A stretch of DNA of 64,000 nucleotides from Gelidibacter algens (GCF_001678675.1 NZ_LZRN01000004.1:1-64000); one strand, 5' to 3'. Positions 8,586 through 17,052 are shown, counted from the first letter of the stretch. Notes: generated from the letters alone by a model not told the origin. Numbers and translations: made by a program.

Positions 8586-8798
8586 ATGAAAGAGTTGTCA
8601 GAGTTTGAGAAAGGGCGGAGAAAAGAGGTCGGTCTGACCCAAGAAGAGTTTGCAGATAGAGTAGGAGTGGCATTAACGGTAATCAGAAAAATAGAGCAGA
8701 ATAACACTAATTTGAACCTTGATAAGGTAAATCAAGTTTTAAAGATGTTTGGACATAAATTGGTGCCTGTCAGTTTAAAAGATAAGAAAGAAGGTTAG
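8586..8798 (+). CDS. HipB-like XRE-family helix-turn-helix regulator
   Basis: The 70-residue protein is a single HTH_3 domain: GLTQEEFADRVGVALTVIRKIEQ (helices 2-4) and a C-terminal LNLDKVNQVLKMFGHKLVPVSL strand typical of HipB-type antitoxins. I prefer the ATG at 8586 to the TTG three codons earlier. No hipA follows, so it is an orphan; the next 240 bp contain no gene. It lies inside the decayed island and may control island or host genes, or be a leftover antitoxin. Confidence 0.78.
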   Translation: MKELSEFEKGRRKEVGLTQEEFADRVGVALTVIRKIEQNNTNLNLDKVNQVLKMFGHKLVPVSLKDKKEG

Positions 8799-9037
8799 AC
8801 AAGCTAAAATCTTATATGACACTATCTTTTGTGTAATGTAAACGGAACGGACAGTTACAAAGTGTTTTTGGGTAGGCAATTAAGGATCATTAAATTTGGC
8901 TTTTTAATATTGATAACAGGTTTTAGACATTAGGTTGTAGAATGTTAATATCTTGTTGCTTAATTTTTAAATAATATTAATAGTATCTCCTCAAAACAGT
9001 TAAATTTGTTTTAAAAATAAACTTACAGGTTGATTTA

Positions 9038-9523
9038 ATGAAAATAATTAATACATTTGCAATAGTAAAAGAGAGTTTATATTCAGTTCAATATGATACT
9101 GAAGTGTTAAACGAATTTGCAAAATGTTTTGAATTATGGAATGATCCCATCTATTTAAGAGAGTTTTTCGAACAGCATAAGGAGGATTTAGACAATGAGT
9201 TTTGGAATGGCTTATCAATTGAAGAAGCTATTAAAAAAACAAAAGAAGACGCTAGACTTTTCGAAGAAGAATTGTTATACATAGCAGAATCAGGAAAAAC
9301 TGAAAGACTTGAAACATTATCTACGTTATTTGAACCCTTATCAAAAGGAGTTATCAATGAGAATCTGGAAAAAGACAAAGCCAAAGGAATGAAAAGGCAT
9401 AGTTGGCTTCGGGTTTATGCAATAAGAATTGAAGCCAATCTATTTGTTGTTAGCGGTGGGGCAATTAAACTTACACCCACAATGAATGAAAGAAACCATT
9501 TAATTTTAGAATTAAGCAATTGA
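9038..9523 (+). CDS. Conserved island protein of unknown function, 3' end cut by an IS1595-type element
   Basis: This 161-residue soluble protein is acidic in its middle part (SIEEAIKKTKEDARLFEEELL) and ends in a basic, beta-rich segment (SWLRVYAIRIEANLFVVSGGAIKLT). The latter resembles proteins I recall beside XRE regulators in Bacteroidota, possibly toxin-antitoxin-like, but I cannot name a family. Its stop codon TGA at 9521-9523 lies inside the terminal inverted repeat of the neighbouring insertion sequence, so the natural C terminus was probably replaced. It starts 240 bp after the HipB-like gene; co-function is possible but not shown. Confidence 0.6.
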   Translation: MKIINTFAIVKESLYSVQYDTEVLNEFAKCFELWNDPIYLREFFEQHKEDLDNEFWNGLSIEEAIKKTKEDARLFEEELLYIAESGKTERLETLSTLFEPLSKGVINENLEKDKAKGMKRHSWLRVYAIRIEANLFVVSGGAIKLTPTMNERNHLILELSN

Positions 9524-10480
9524 GTTACACACTTACGTGCTGTTTTATTACTTGTTGATATATCGGTTTTTTGGCGACCATTCTTTCAATGGTTTTGTGA
9601 AAAATGGTTTCTTTGAACTGTGACCTGTTTATCCTAAAACAGAACTCATCGAAATATCTCTGTACATGCCATTTGCTTACATGTGTTGGAATTGCCCTCA
9701 ACCAAGATTTCAGCTGCATTATAACAATATGCATTTCCTTGAAGTTCTTGCCGCCTGCACTGTATTTCTGTTCAATATTATAGTCTTTCATCAACGGTGC
9801 ATACCCTCGCCATTTATCTGTTACCACTTTGGCGGTCGTACTGATATGCTCTTCGAAGATTGGCGTCAGGGATCTCGCTGAATAATCCTCGATCGATCTT
9901 ACGTAGACCCTTTTGATTTTGTGCTTTTTGTCTAGCTCCACCGCTATCACTGCCTTTTTCTTCTTGGAGTCATAGCTCCGGCCCTGTTTGCCCTCTTCTT
10001 TTCCACCAACCGTGAATTCATCCACATGGACAATTTCCGACAATGGATATTGCTGGCTGCTCTGCATGGCTATCCTCACCTTCTGCATAAAATACCAGGC
10101 AGTTCCCTGTCGGACATCGAAGCGCTTCCCCATCTGGACACTTGACACGCTCTTCGTGCTGGTGGCCATCTCGAACACGATGCAGAATGCCTTATGGAGC
10201 CCGAACTTAACTTTGTGGAACAATGTATTTGCCGTGGAGCTCTCCACATGCTGACAGTTATAACATTGATAGGTGTATCCCGCTTTTGCACATCCTTTGG
10301 TGTGTCCACATTTCATACATTTAAAACCATCCTGCCATTTTATTTTAGCCAAATAAGCCTTGCAGGAATCATCATCCGGCAATTCTTTTACAAAGTTCAG
10401 TATATTTTGACCCTTAAACACATCCATAATCATTATATTTATTGGGCGCAAGATACAGAACTTAAATGATTAACTCAATT
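9518..10480 (-). mobile_element. IS1595-family insertion sequence with terminal inverted repeats
   Basis: The element carries one transposase gene. Its ends are perfectly inverted for ten bases (AATTGAGTTA at 9518-9527 and its complement at 10471-10480), and the similarity continues imperfectly for about 24 bases. No convincing 8-bp target duplication is visible; only AATT might be shared, so the insertion may be old or one flank rearranged. Confidence 0.8.
9525..10451 (-). CDS. IS1595 family transposase
   Basis: The 308-residue protein has the IS1595 layout: an N-terminal zinc ribbon (CMKCGHTKG ... YQCYNCQH, about residues 45-72), a helical linker, and a DDE-type ISXO2-like core with VHVDEFTVGGKEEGKQGR (first Asp near residue 143), VTDKWRGYAPL (second Asp near 210) and FKEMHIVIMQLKSWLR near 240. 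The sequence ends in an ordinary stop and has no frameshift, so the transposase could be functional. Its codon use is richer in G and C than the surrounding island. Confidence 0.92.
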   Translation of the reverse strand: MRPINIMIMDVFKGQNILNFVKELPDDDSCKAYLAKIKWQDGFKCMKCGHTKGCAKAGYTYQCYNCQHVESSTANTLFHKVKFGLHKAFCIVFEMATSTKSVSSVQMGKRFDVRQGTAWYFMQKVRIAMQSSQQYPLSEIVHVDEFTVGGKEEGKQGRSYDSKKKKAVIAVELDKKHKIKRVYVRSIEDYSARSLTPIFEEHISTTAKVVTDKWRGYAPLMKDYNIEQKYSAGGKNFKEMHIVIMQLKSWLRAIPTHVSKWHVQRYFDEFCFRINRSQFKETIFHKTIERMVAKKPIYQQVIKQHVSV

Positions 10481-10616
10481 ATTTTAATTAAATGTAATAC
10501 TGGACGAGAACAAGCTGAATATTTTTTTTTAACGGTTGTTCCATTTTTTTTTTTACCGTAAAGATCTCATTTTTAGAATCTAAATTGCCTCCCCATAAGA
10601 CTTATGAAATAATTAC

Positions 10617-11831
10617 TTAAAAATTCACCACACTATCCAAAGCATCATCTGCTTCTCTATATATAAAATTTGCTTGATAATTTAGCGTTGTCTTTAAGTC
10701 ACTGTGCCTGTAAAGCTTTTGCAACATTAGCGGGTGAACTGTGTCCCCGGCGATATTTCCAAATGAATGTCTGGCAATATGCATAGTGAGTTTTTTAGTT
10801 ATGCTAGCTTTTCTTGCAATGGATTTTAAATTCACATTAAACTTTCTGTTTGCTGTTTTAAGCTTATTGTAAACGTCCTTCGCATCCCTAAGGTTTGCTT
10901 TTTTTAGTTCAGGAAACAGGAAATCATTAGTATCCTTTCTATCGTTTCTATATAGGTTTATGATATCTAATGCCTTTACAGGAATTTTCATAGAAATTAA
11001 CTTGGAGTTTTTATGCATTCTATATTGGAGTCGATTATCATTAATATCAGACCATCGTATCTTAAGAACATCGGAAACTCTCATCCCTGCAAAATTGAAA
11101 CTAAATAGCCAAACATTACGTGTATGCAGTTCAACAATTGTTAGATTTTTAAGGCCTTCAATATTTTGTATTTCTTGTATATTCAATCCAATTTTATTTG
11201 ATTCTGGAAACTTGATCCTTATTTTATCACCTCCAAATGGATATAGTTCTCTTACTACTATTTTTAGTTTAATGGCCCTATTATATAGTAATCGCATCAG
11301 CACCATAATGTTCATGACAGATGTTTCAGATAATTTATGAGATGATTTTAGATATATAATTAACTTCTTTAAAAATCGTTCATCAATTTCTTGGAAAGTG
11401 AGATGTTTGGATTTATAAAATTTTAGAACATATCCTATCCATGCCTTATCACAGGACAGCCTATTCAGTTTTTCTGAGCATTCTAAATCTTCGAGATGCT
11501 CCTCTGCCAATTCAAAGAATGTTAAGTTCTTATCAGAATGATAAATATCTTTTTTAATCTGATTTGCAGAGGCATCTTTATGTTCAGATTGAAGAGATAT
11601 CAATGCTTTATTGACTCCTGAGAGTTGAGTAGATAATAAACTATTGAGATGTTCTGAATTAGGATGGGATTTTTTAACAATGAGGTTTCTCTTGTCCCAC
11701 TCTTCCAATTCTATATAGTGACCCATATATTGAAAGGTTGAACGACGGTTTTTCGTAATTCGAATGGCAAGTGGATATAAGCCTTCTTTATTAGGCTTTT
11801 TGCGCAGAACTATTTTTGCATTTGAAGACAT
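10617..11831 (-). CDS. Tyrosine recombinase/integrase of an integrative element
   Basis: The 404-residue protein has an arm-type binding N terminus (KIVLRKKPNKEGLYPLAIRITKNR), a SAM-like core-binding domain (about residues 105-200) and a catalytic domain with FNFAGMRVSDVLKIRWSD (catalytic Arg), HIARHSF (HxxR) and LYRHSDLKTTLNYQ (catalytic Tyr). All catalytic residues are present. It lies 235 bp from a tRNA-Leu 3' fragment with repeated arm-like sites between them, which is the standard layout of int next to an attachment site. It is the probable integrase of the element that used tRNA-Leu. Confidence 0.9.
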   Translation of the reverse strand: MSSNAKIVLRKKPNKEGLYPLAIRITKNRRSTFQYMGHYIELEEWDKRNLIVKKSHPNSEHLNSLLSTQLSGVNKALISLQSEHKDASANQIKKDIYHSDKNLTFFELAEEHLEDLECSEKLNRLSCDKAWIGYVLKFYKSKHLTFQEIDERFLKKLIIYLKSSHKLSETSVMNIMVLMRLLYNRAIKLKIVVRELYPFGGDKIRIKFPESNKIGLNIQEIQNIEGLKNLTIVELHTRNVWLFSFNFAGMRVSDVLKIRWSDINDNRLQYRMHKNSKLISMKIPVKALDIINLYRNDRKDTNDFLFPELKKANLRDAKDVYNKLKTANRKFNVNLKSIARKASITKKLTMHIARHSFGNIAGDTVHPLMLQKLYRHSDLKTTLNYQANFIYREADDALDSVVNF

Positions 11832-11862
11832 AATTGACCTGTTTTGAGTACGAAAGTCAACT

Positions 11863-11969
11863 CAGGTACAACATAGGTACAACATTCTATTCTGAATGTA
11901 TTTTCTGCCTATGAATTACCTCAAAGATACGAATTTATTGGTCTTTACAGGTACAACATAGGTACAACA
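11863..11969. repeat. Two copies of a 22-bp double repeat, candidate integrase arm sites
   Basis: AGGTACAACA occurs four times: as pairs with 12-bp spacing at 11863-11884 and, identically, at 11948-11969. The pairs are 85 bp apart, lie between the integrase start and the tRNA-Leu remnant, and share one orientation. Arm-type sites of tyrosine recombinases have this form. Confidence 0.75.
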
Positions 11970-12066
11970 AATGCTGAAATCAATTGATATTAGATGATAT
12001 CAAGGAAAATTAAAAATCATGTAAATCATTGAAAATGAGTAACTTTAATACTTTTTAGGCAAATGT

Positions 12067-12124
12067 ACGCTAGACTTAGGATCTAGTGCCGCGAGGTGTG
12101 GGAGTTCGAGTCTCCCCACCTGTA
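12067..12124 (+). other. tRNA-Leu(TAG) 3' fragment, attachment-site remnant
   Basis: The sequence keeps an anticodon arm (CTAGA-CTTAGGA-TCTAG, anticodon TAG at 12077-12079), the long variable arm (TGCCGCGAGGTGTG), the T arm GGGAG TTCGAGT CTCCC, the 3' acceptor strand CACCTGT and discriminator A. The matching 5' acceptor strand ACAGGTG and the D arm are absent upstream, so this cannot be a working tRNA. A lone 3' half is what integration into a tRNA gene leaves at the distal end of the element. No full copy is in the window. Confidence 0.85.
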
Positions 12125-12132
12125 CAGAAATC

Positions 12133-12165
12133 AAAGCTTCTCTTTTTAGGGAAGCTTTTTTATTT
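12133..12165 (+). terminator. Hairpin terminator after the tRNA-Leu remnant
   Basis: AAAGCTTC (12133-12140) pairs with GAAGCTTT (12151-12158), extendable by two pairs inward, followed by a T-rich tract. It is probably the original terminator of tRNA-Leu left on the chromosomal side of the junction. Confidence 0.75.
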
Positions 12166-12168
12166 TAT

Positions 12169-12318
12169 TTAAACATTGTAAAATACATCCCTCTTTGGCA
12201 TCAAGACAGATTTGTTTATCAAAGTACCACTTCTGCCAAACGTTTCTAAATCCTCTTCTTTTTGAACAAAGATGTTATTTTCCATTTGTCCCTGATTCAA
12301 TCTAAGATTAAGTTTCAT
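12169..12318 (-). other. Small open frame in the 12.17-12.49 kb gap, possible gene remnant
   Basis: The gap between the tRNA-Leu remnant and lacI holds one notable frame: 49 codons on the minus strand starting MKLNLRLNQGQMENN and ending KRDVFYNV. It has protein-like composition (FVQKEEDLETFGRSGTL) but no recognisable domain and no upstream signal. It may be the tail of a decayed gene. The rest of the gap shows nothing I can identify. Confidence 0.25.
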
Positions 12319-12488
12319 AAACAAACAGTTGTAACTAGAAAGAATGGTAGCGCCAATAGTGCCAATTTAAAGCAATGAAATAGAAATTAATACCATATTT
12401 AACTGAGGTCAAAATATAAAATCTGAAATTGAGAAGGTCATTCTAGACTCCATCTTACCTAAAAAAGAATGCTAGTTGATTAGAATTA

Positions 12489-13511
12489 TCAACAAGAATT
12501 TCTGATAATTAAATTGGTTTCAATAATAATTTGTTGAGGTTCAATAGGTATGCCTTTGTTTTTGCAATCTATTTCATGAAGTACTATTTGAGCTGATTTA
12601 CTACCCATCTCAAAACCGTGTTGTTCTATGGAAGACAGTGAAGGGGTAAGTACCGAAGATACAAACCAATTACTAAAACCTATTAGAGCGATTCTTTCGG
12701 GAATCTTAATGCCGTTTGCATTAAAATAATCTATGGCGCCTATTGCTAACAAATCATTAACTGTAAATATGGCATCAACATTGTCGCCGTGATCTTGAAT
12801 CATCTTCTCGGCGTTGTTAAAGCCATCGGTAAAATCTGAGTTGCTATCACACATATAAACCAAAGATGAATCAAATTCAATGTCGTGATCAATTAAGGCC
12901 TTTTTATAACCTAAAAAACGATCAACCGAATTCTGCGGAATTAAGCCTCCTCTAAAATGTGCAATCCTTCTATATCCATGGTCAATGAGATAACTTACAG
13001 CTTCATAAGCTGCCTTTCTATCATCAACCTTAACTTTTGAGCAATTGATGTTTTTTGCAATTTTATCGAAAAGAACTAACGGAATACCCTGCACTCTTAT
13101 TTTTTCGAGGTGGTCTAAGCATACTGTGGTGTTTGACAACGAAATCAGAATCCCATCAACCCCCTTGTTTAAAAGTAACTCGACCTGTTTTTTCTCAATT
13201 TCATAATCTTCATTTGACTGCATTAAAATGACATTGTATTTCTTTTTATCAGCTTCTTCTAGAATACCTTTTATCACGTAAGAAAAAAAGTGATGAACTG
13301 TTTCAGGGATAATAACTCCAATGGTATTTGTTCTTTGAGATCTTAAGCTCACGGCACTACTATTGGGAACATAATTAAGTTCTGTTACTAAATTCCGAAC
13401 CTTTTCTTTTGTTTTTGCGCTGACATCTGGATAGTCTTTTAATGCTTTGGAAACAGTTGAGATAGATAGCCCTAATTGCTCTGCAATTTTTTTCAATGTA
13501 ATGGTTTCCAT
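12489..13511 (-). CDS. LacI family transcriptional regulator (first of two)
   Basis: The 340-residue protein has an N-terminal LacI helix-turn-helix and hinge helix (residues 4-56; LKKIAEQLGLSISTVSKALKDY, then YVPNSSAVSLRS) and a periplasmic-binding-protein-like sugar domain (NTIGVIIPETVHHFFSYVI from about residue 61). It is closely related to the second LacI protein encoded upstream of GH65 (both have VPE.VHHFFS and DDRKAA motifs), so the pair probably arose by duplication. It lies downstream of GH65 on the same strand and probably senses a sugar taken up by this locus. Confidence 0.92.
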   Translation of the reverse strand: METITLKKIAEQLGLSISTVSKALKDYPDVSAKTKEKVRNLVTELNYVPNSSAVSLRSQRTNTIGVIIPETVHHFFSYVIKGILEEADKKKYNVILMQSNEDYEIEKKQVELLLNKGVDGILISLSNTTVCLDHLEKIRVQGIPLVLFDKIAKNINCSKVKVDDRKAAYEAVSYLIDHGYRRIAHFRGGLIPQNSVDRFLGYKKALIDHDIEFDSSLVYMCDSNSDFTDGFNNAEKMIQDHGDNVDAIFTVNDLLAIGAIDYFNANGIKIPERIALIGFSNWFVSSVLTPSLSSIEQHGFEMGSKSAQIVLHEIDCKNKGIPIEPQQIIIETNLIIRNSC

Positions 13512-13581
13512 TATTTTTATTCTATTGAAGTTAAACTGATTGCAAGTAGGGACATTAACAAACCCGTTTGAATTTTAAATG

Positions 13582-15615
13582 TTATCTTTTGATAACGTAT
13601 TCTTCATTGTCAATGCCAACACCCTTAATTGTTAACGATGTCCATTGTTTGGGTAAAATTGCTCCTTTTTGAATGATGCCATCCTCAGTTAAATGCAAAC
13701 CTCCAAAACCGAATAAAACAGTTTGCAACATGCCCCCGGCACCGGTCGCAAAATAAGGATCATGCCCTGTCGCGGTTTCTGATAATGCCCCAAAAGGAGG
13801 TCTTTTGTTGGGTTCGTAACTTTCTTTGAACAATCTGAAAGCGTTGTCTGCATCCCCTAATCTGGCATAGATGACGGCAAAAACCGATTTACCCATAGCT
13901 GGACCTTCTTCTGCAAGTTTCGGCTCGTAATATTTTAAATCCTTCAAAATGGTTGCTTCATCAGAAATAATATCCAAAGGGAACGTCAACAAATTGACAT
14001 CTGCCTGTTTGATGCGTTCGCCTTTATATTTACTGTGCTCCATGGTTGTGCCGTCAGGAAACCTATAGATTTTTATCTTGCTGGCTACGTCAGCCCACAT
14101 AGGATTTGCTGCCAATCCCAGTTCTTTTGCTGATTTTTCTGCGTAGTTAAGGGCAGTAATAGCGGCTCCGTTTGTAAAGGCGTTGTCATCTACATTGGGC
14201 GCAAATTCATTGGCCCCTACCACATTTTTAATAGAATAGGATCCATCCGCATTTAGTGTTGCTCTACTTACCCAGTAATCGGCAACCTCCTTTAGCATTG
14301 GATGGCCGCGCTCTTTAAGCCATGATTTGTCTTTGGTCACCAAGTAATAGTTCCAGAACGCTATGGCAACATCTGAGGTGATGTGGTGCTCAAACGTGCC
14401 TGTTAAGGCCCATGCTGGCGTTGCTTCTTCTCCTGTGTCGTCGCTTTCCCAAGGAAACATAGCGCCTTTATATCCAAAGTTAATGGCTTTTTGTTTGGCC
14501 TTGTCCAATCTGTCCGAACGGTAATTGACCAGAGATCGTGCAATGTCCTGATTCAATACCAATAACGGAGGAAACATCCATAACTCAGTATCCCAAAAAA
14601 TATGGCCATTGTAATTTTGTGATGACAAGCCCATCGGTGCAATGCTTAAATTGGAATCGCCTCGGGCAAACGCATACAAATGGTAAAGTGCCAAACGCAC
14701 ATCCAATTGCGATTGTAGGTCGCCCTCTATGATAATATCACCTTCCCATAGCTGTTTCCATAACTCTGTATGTTGATTGATCAGATCGTTTTTTGGAGTG
14801 AGTAAATTGAAAATAACAAAACGTTCTGATTCCGATTGTGGGTCGTTGAAATCTTGTGTGGTACATTGTGCCGCTGTCCATGCAAAATCCAAGCTTGTCC
14901 CTTTTTTGACCGACTTGACAAAAGATAACTGGTTATTGTATTCAGAAATTTTTTCATGTACCAGGGGTGGTCTTTGGTGCTCATCGCCACTATTTAGTTG
15001 GTGCCAAACAAATGTAGCCGAGGTGCCGACCACATGTCTGCCCAATCTGCTTTTAGCAACTGTTTGAAGAATGGGCATGGTCACTTCATTGTCTTTTAAA
15101 ACGCGATAGGTACTCAATGGTTCAAGGTATTCTTCGGGGGTTTCTATGATGCCGGTCACTTTAACTAAAATGTCTTTTTTTGCGGTAATTGTAAAATCGA
15201 AGTAACCTGAGTAAGGCACATTCCTTAAGGCATAAATTTTATAAGATATATCGGCCTTGTCCATGTATGTGAACGAGGTTTCAAAATAGGCCTCTTTCAT
15301 ATGAAGGGTTTGAGACCAATTTTTGATATTTTCAGCGGTGAGTTTTTCATTGTCAATCTCCATCTCCAAATTCCCGAAATTCATCCCTTTAAGAATCCGA
15401 CTCACCCCTAAAGGGGACTCTTTGTCATACACATTGTTCAGAATAATCTGTTCCGTTTCAAAAAGTCTATCGGAGGGCAAAATACCGATACGACCATTGG
15501 CCATGGCGACACCTGTATAATTCGAATTTGTTGTGGTCTTAATGTTCCATCCCTCATTTTGTGCATGGGTGGAAATGGAGATTAAACATATTAAAAGGGA
15601 TAGCGCTGTTTTCAT
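13582..15615 (-). CDS. Secreted GH65 glycoside hydrolase, kojibiose-hydrolase-like
   Basis: The 677-residue protein has a cleavable signal peptide (ALSLLICLISISTHAQ) and a GH65 fold: an N-terminal beta domain and an (alpha/alpha)6 barrel with GHIFWDTELWMFPPLL. The general acid is Glu470 in VVGANEFAP and a second acidic residue is Glu613 in ALSETATGH. Phosphorylases of GH65 bind phosphate where hydrolases place a base glutamate; the latter position and the total length agree with the F. johnsoniae kojibiose hydrolase as I recall it (catalytic Glu472 and Glu616). It would release glucose from alpha-1,2-linked glucosides in the periplasm. It is divergent from susC, flanked by two LacI genes, with an operator-like site upstream. 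The exact substrate is an inference. Confidence 0.87.
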   Translation of the reverse strand: MKTALSLLICLISISTHAQNEGWNIKTTTNSNYTGVAMANGRIGILPSDRLFETEQIILNNVYDKESPLGVSRILKGMNFGNLEMEIDNEKLTAENIKNWSQTLHMKEAYFETSFTYMDKADISYKIYALRNVPYSGYFDFTITAKKDILVKVTGIIETPEEYLEPLSTYRVLKDNEVTMPILQTVAKSRLGRHVVGTSATFVWHQLNSGDEHQRPPLVHEKISEYNNQLSFVKSVKKGTSLDFAWTAAQCTTQDFNDPQSESERFVIFNLLTPKNDLINQHTELWKQLWEGDIIIEGDLQSQLDVRLALYHLYAFARGDSNLSIAPMGLSSQNYNGHIFWDTELWMFPPLLVLNQDIARSLVNYRSDRLDKAKQKAINFGYKGAMFPWESDDTGEEATPAWALTGTFEHHITSDVAIAFWNYYLVTKDKSWLKERGHPMLKEVADYWVSRATLNADGSYSIKNVVGANEFAPNVDDNAFTNGAAITALNYAEKSAKELGLAANPMWADVASKIKIYRFPDGTTMEHSKYKGERIKQADVNLLTFPLDIISDEATILKDLKYYEPKLAEEGPAMGKSVFAVIYARLGDADNAFRLFKESYEPNKRPPFGALSETATGHDPYFATGAGGMLQTVLFGFGGLHLTEDGIIQKGAILPKQWTSLTIKGVGIDNEEYVIKR

Positions 15616-15704
15616 TTTTCTGATATTTATTAGATAATTACACTAATATCATTTTTTTCTTTTCAATTAAGGGAGTAAACGGGAATTTTAGCCCGAAATA
15701 CCAA

Positions 15705-15718
15705 CGAAAACGATTTAG
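15705..15718. promoter_or_regulatory. LacI-type operator-like site upstream of GH65
   Basis: CGAAAACGATTTAG matches the core of the perfect palindrome upstream of susC (CGAAAACGTTTTCG) at 12 of 14 positions, keeping the central CG. It lies 90 bp upstream of the GH65 start codon. Confidence 0.5.
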
Positions 15719-15778
15719 TAGCCTGTAGATTCTAATTTTTATAGTGTTAACATTTTTTACATAAAGTTACTGTCGCGG

Positions 15779-16819
15779 TCAAATTACAGGAGCCATTATT
15801 GCCCTGGTCGATTGTCTAATAATAACACTTGTTGGTATTTCAACTGTTTCTGAAGTGAACGGCTTTCCCTCTCTTTTGTGATTTAAATTTTTTAGTAAAA
15901 GTTGGAATGCGTTTCTGCCAATTTGATAACCAGGCTGATCTATAGTTGTCAAGGCGGGGGAGGTGGTTCTTGACATAAACCAGTTACTAAAGCCGATGAT
16001 GGAAACTTGCTTGGGTACTTTTATTTTATCTTCCTTTAAGCGTTTTAATACACCTATTGCAACAGGATCAATAAATGCAAAAATCCCGTCAATATCGGGA
16101 TGTTCGGCCATTATTTGGCCTGCAAGATTATAGCCGTCTTCAAAGGAAAGATTTTCACTGGTATAAATCAATGTTTTATTGAACGGCATATTATAGGTTT
16201 CGAGGGCGATTTTATAACCCATAAAACGGTCAATGGTAGTTTTGGGTTTTAGAGGCCCTGTGATATGGGCTATTTTTTTACAACCGGTTTTTATGAGATG
16301 CTCTGTGGCACTAAAAGCGGCTTTCCTATCATCTATAATCACCTTTGGGCAATCAATCAAATGGGTTATTTTATCAAATAGAACTACAGGCATCCCTTCA
16401 TTAATGATGGTCCTAATATGATCATATTTTACAGTCTTATCCGAAAGAGAGAGCATGATGCCATCAATATTTTTATCAACAAGTAATTTTAATTGCTTAA
16501 TCTCATCTTCGTAGGATTCATGAGATTGAAGTACAATAACAAGATAACCATGTTTTTCAGCTTCATTAATGGCGCCATCAATAATGCTTGAAAAAAAATG
16601 ATGTACCAATTCTGGCACCAAAATTCCAATTATTTTTGTTTCACGGCTTCTCAAACTTTGGGCAAAGGCGTTGGGTGTATAATTGTGTTTTTTAGCTAAT
16701 TCTTGCACCCTTATTTTAGTGTCGACATTGATGTCGGAATAATTTTTTAAAGCTTTTGAAACCGTAGAGGTTGAAATTCCTAAAATTTTCGAAATCTCTT
16801 TTAAAGTGATTTTGGACAT
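15779..16819 (-). CDS. LacI family transcriptional regulator (second of two)
   Basis: The 346-residue protein has a LacI DNA-binding domain (LKEISKILGISTSTVSKALKNY, residues 4-25, and hinge YTPNAFAQSLRS) and a sugar-binding domain starting near residue 60 (KIIGILVPELVHHFFSSII). It is transcribed away from susC, from a 360-bp intergenic region that holds the perfect LacI-type palindrome, so it is the prime candidate regulator of the locus and may also regulate itself. Family members usually repress and are released by a sugar; some Bacteroidota ones activate. Confidence 0.92.
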   Translation of the reverse strand: MSKITLKEISKILGISTSTVSKALKNYSDINVDTKIRVQELAKKHNYTPNAFAQSLRSRETKIIGILVPELVHHFFSSIIDGAINEAEKHGYLVIVLQSHESYEDEIKQLKLLVDKNIDGIMLSLSDKTVKYDHIRTIINEGMPVVLFDKITHLIDCPKVIIDDRKAAFSATEHLIKTGCKKIAHITGPLKPKTTIDRFMGYKIALETYNMPFNKTLIYTSENLSFEDGYNLAGQIMAEHPDIDGIFAFIDPVAIGVLKRLKEDKIKVPKQVSIIGFSNWFMSRTTSPALTTIDQPGYQIGRNAFQLLLKNLNHKREGKPFTSETVEIPTSVIIRQSTRAIMAPVI

Positions 16820-16916
16820 GACGATGTGTTGAAGTTTAGTTGGGTAAAATGGCTACTACTCAAATGAAATATCTGGTACAGCTAACTGCCATTATTAACT
16901 GAGTGACGCTACGTTT

Positions 16917-16930
16917 GGAAACCGTTTGTG
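16917..16930. promoter_or_regulatory. Weak secondary operator-like site
   Basis: GGAAACCGTTTGTG matches the palindrome core at 10 of 14 positions. It lies about 100 bp upstream of the lacI start and could serve autoregulation. Weak evidence. Confidence 0.3.
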
Positions 16931-17030
16931 CCACCAATACAATTAACAATTGGATTTCTGATTTAGTAAACTTTAACGTGAATATATGGGATATTCTTAA
17001 ATTATTAGGTTAAAACATACAAAATCACAT

Positions 17031-17052
17031 TTACCGAAAACGTTTTCGGTAA
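17031..17052. promoter_or_regulatory. Perfect 22-bp LacI-type operator upstream of susC
   Basis: A perfect palindrome with half-site TTACCGAAAAC and central CG, the form recognised by LacI/CcpA-type regulators. It ends 127 bp before the susC start codon in the divergent lacI-susC region. The remainder of that 360-bp region shows no other structure I recognise. Confidence 0.85.

Noticed and set aside
8586-8798. HipBA toxin-antitoxin module
   Set aside because: Only a HipB-like gene is present; no HipA kinase gene follows on either strand.
9666-10469. Plus-strand frames inside the IS element
   Set aside because: Shadows of the transposase gene on the other strand; no independent coding evidence.
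9510-10488. 8-bp target-site duplication of the IS1595-type element
   Set aside because: The eight bases on each side do not match for any reasonable placement of the ends; at most AATT is shared.
12067-12124. Functional tRNA-Leu
   Set aside because: The 5' acceptor strand and D arm are absent, so no cloverleaf can form.
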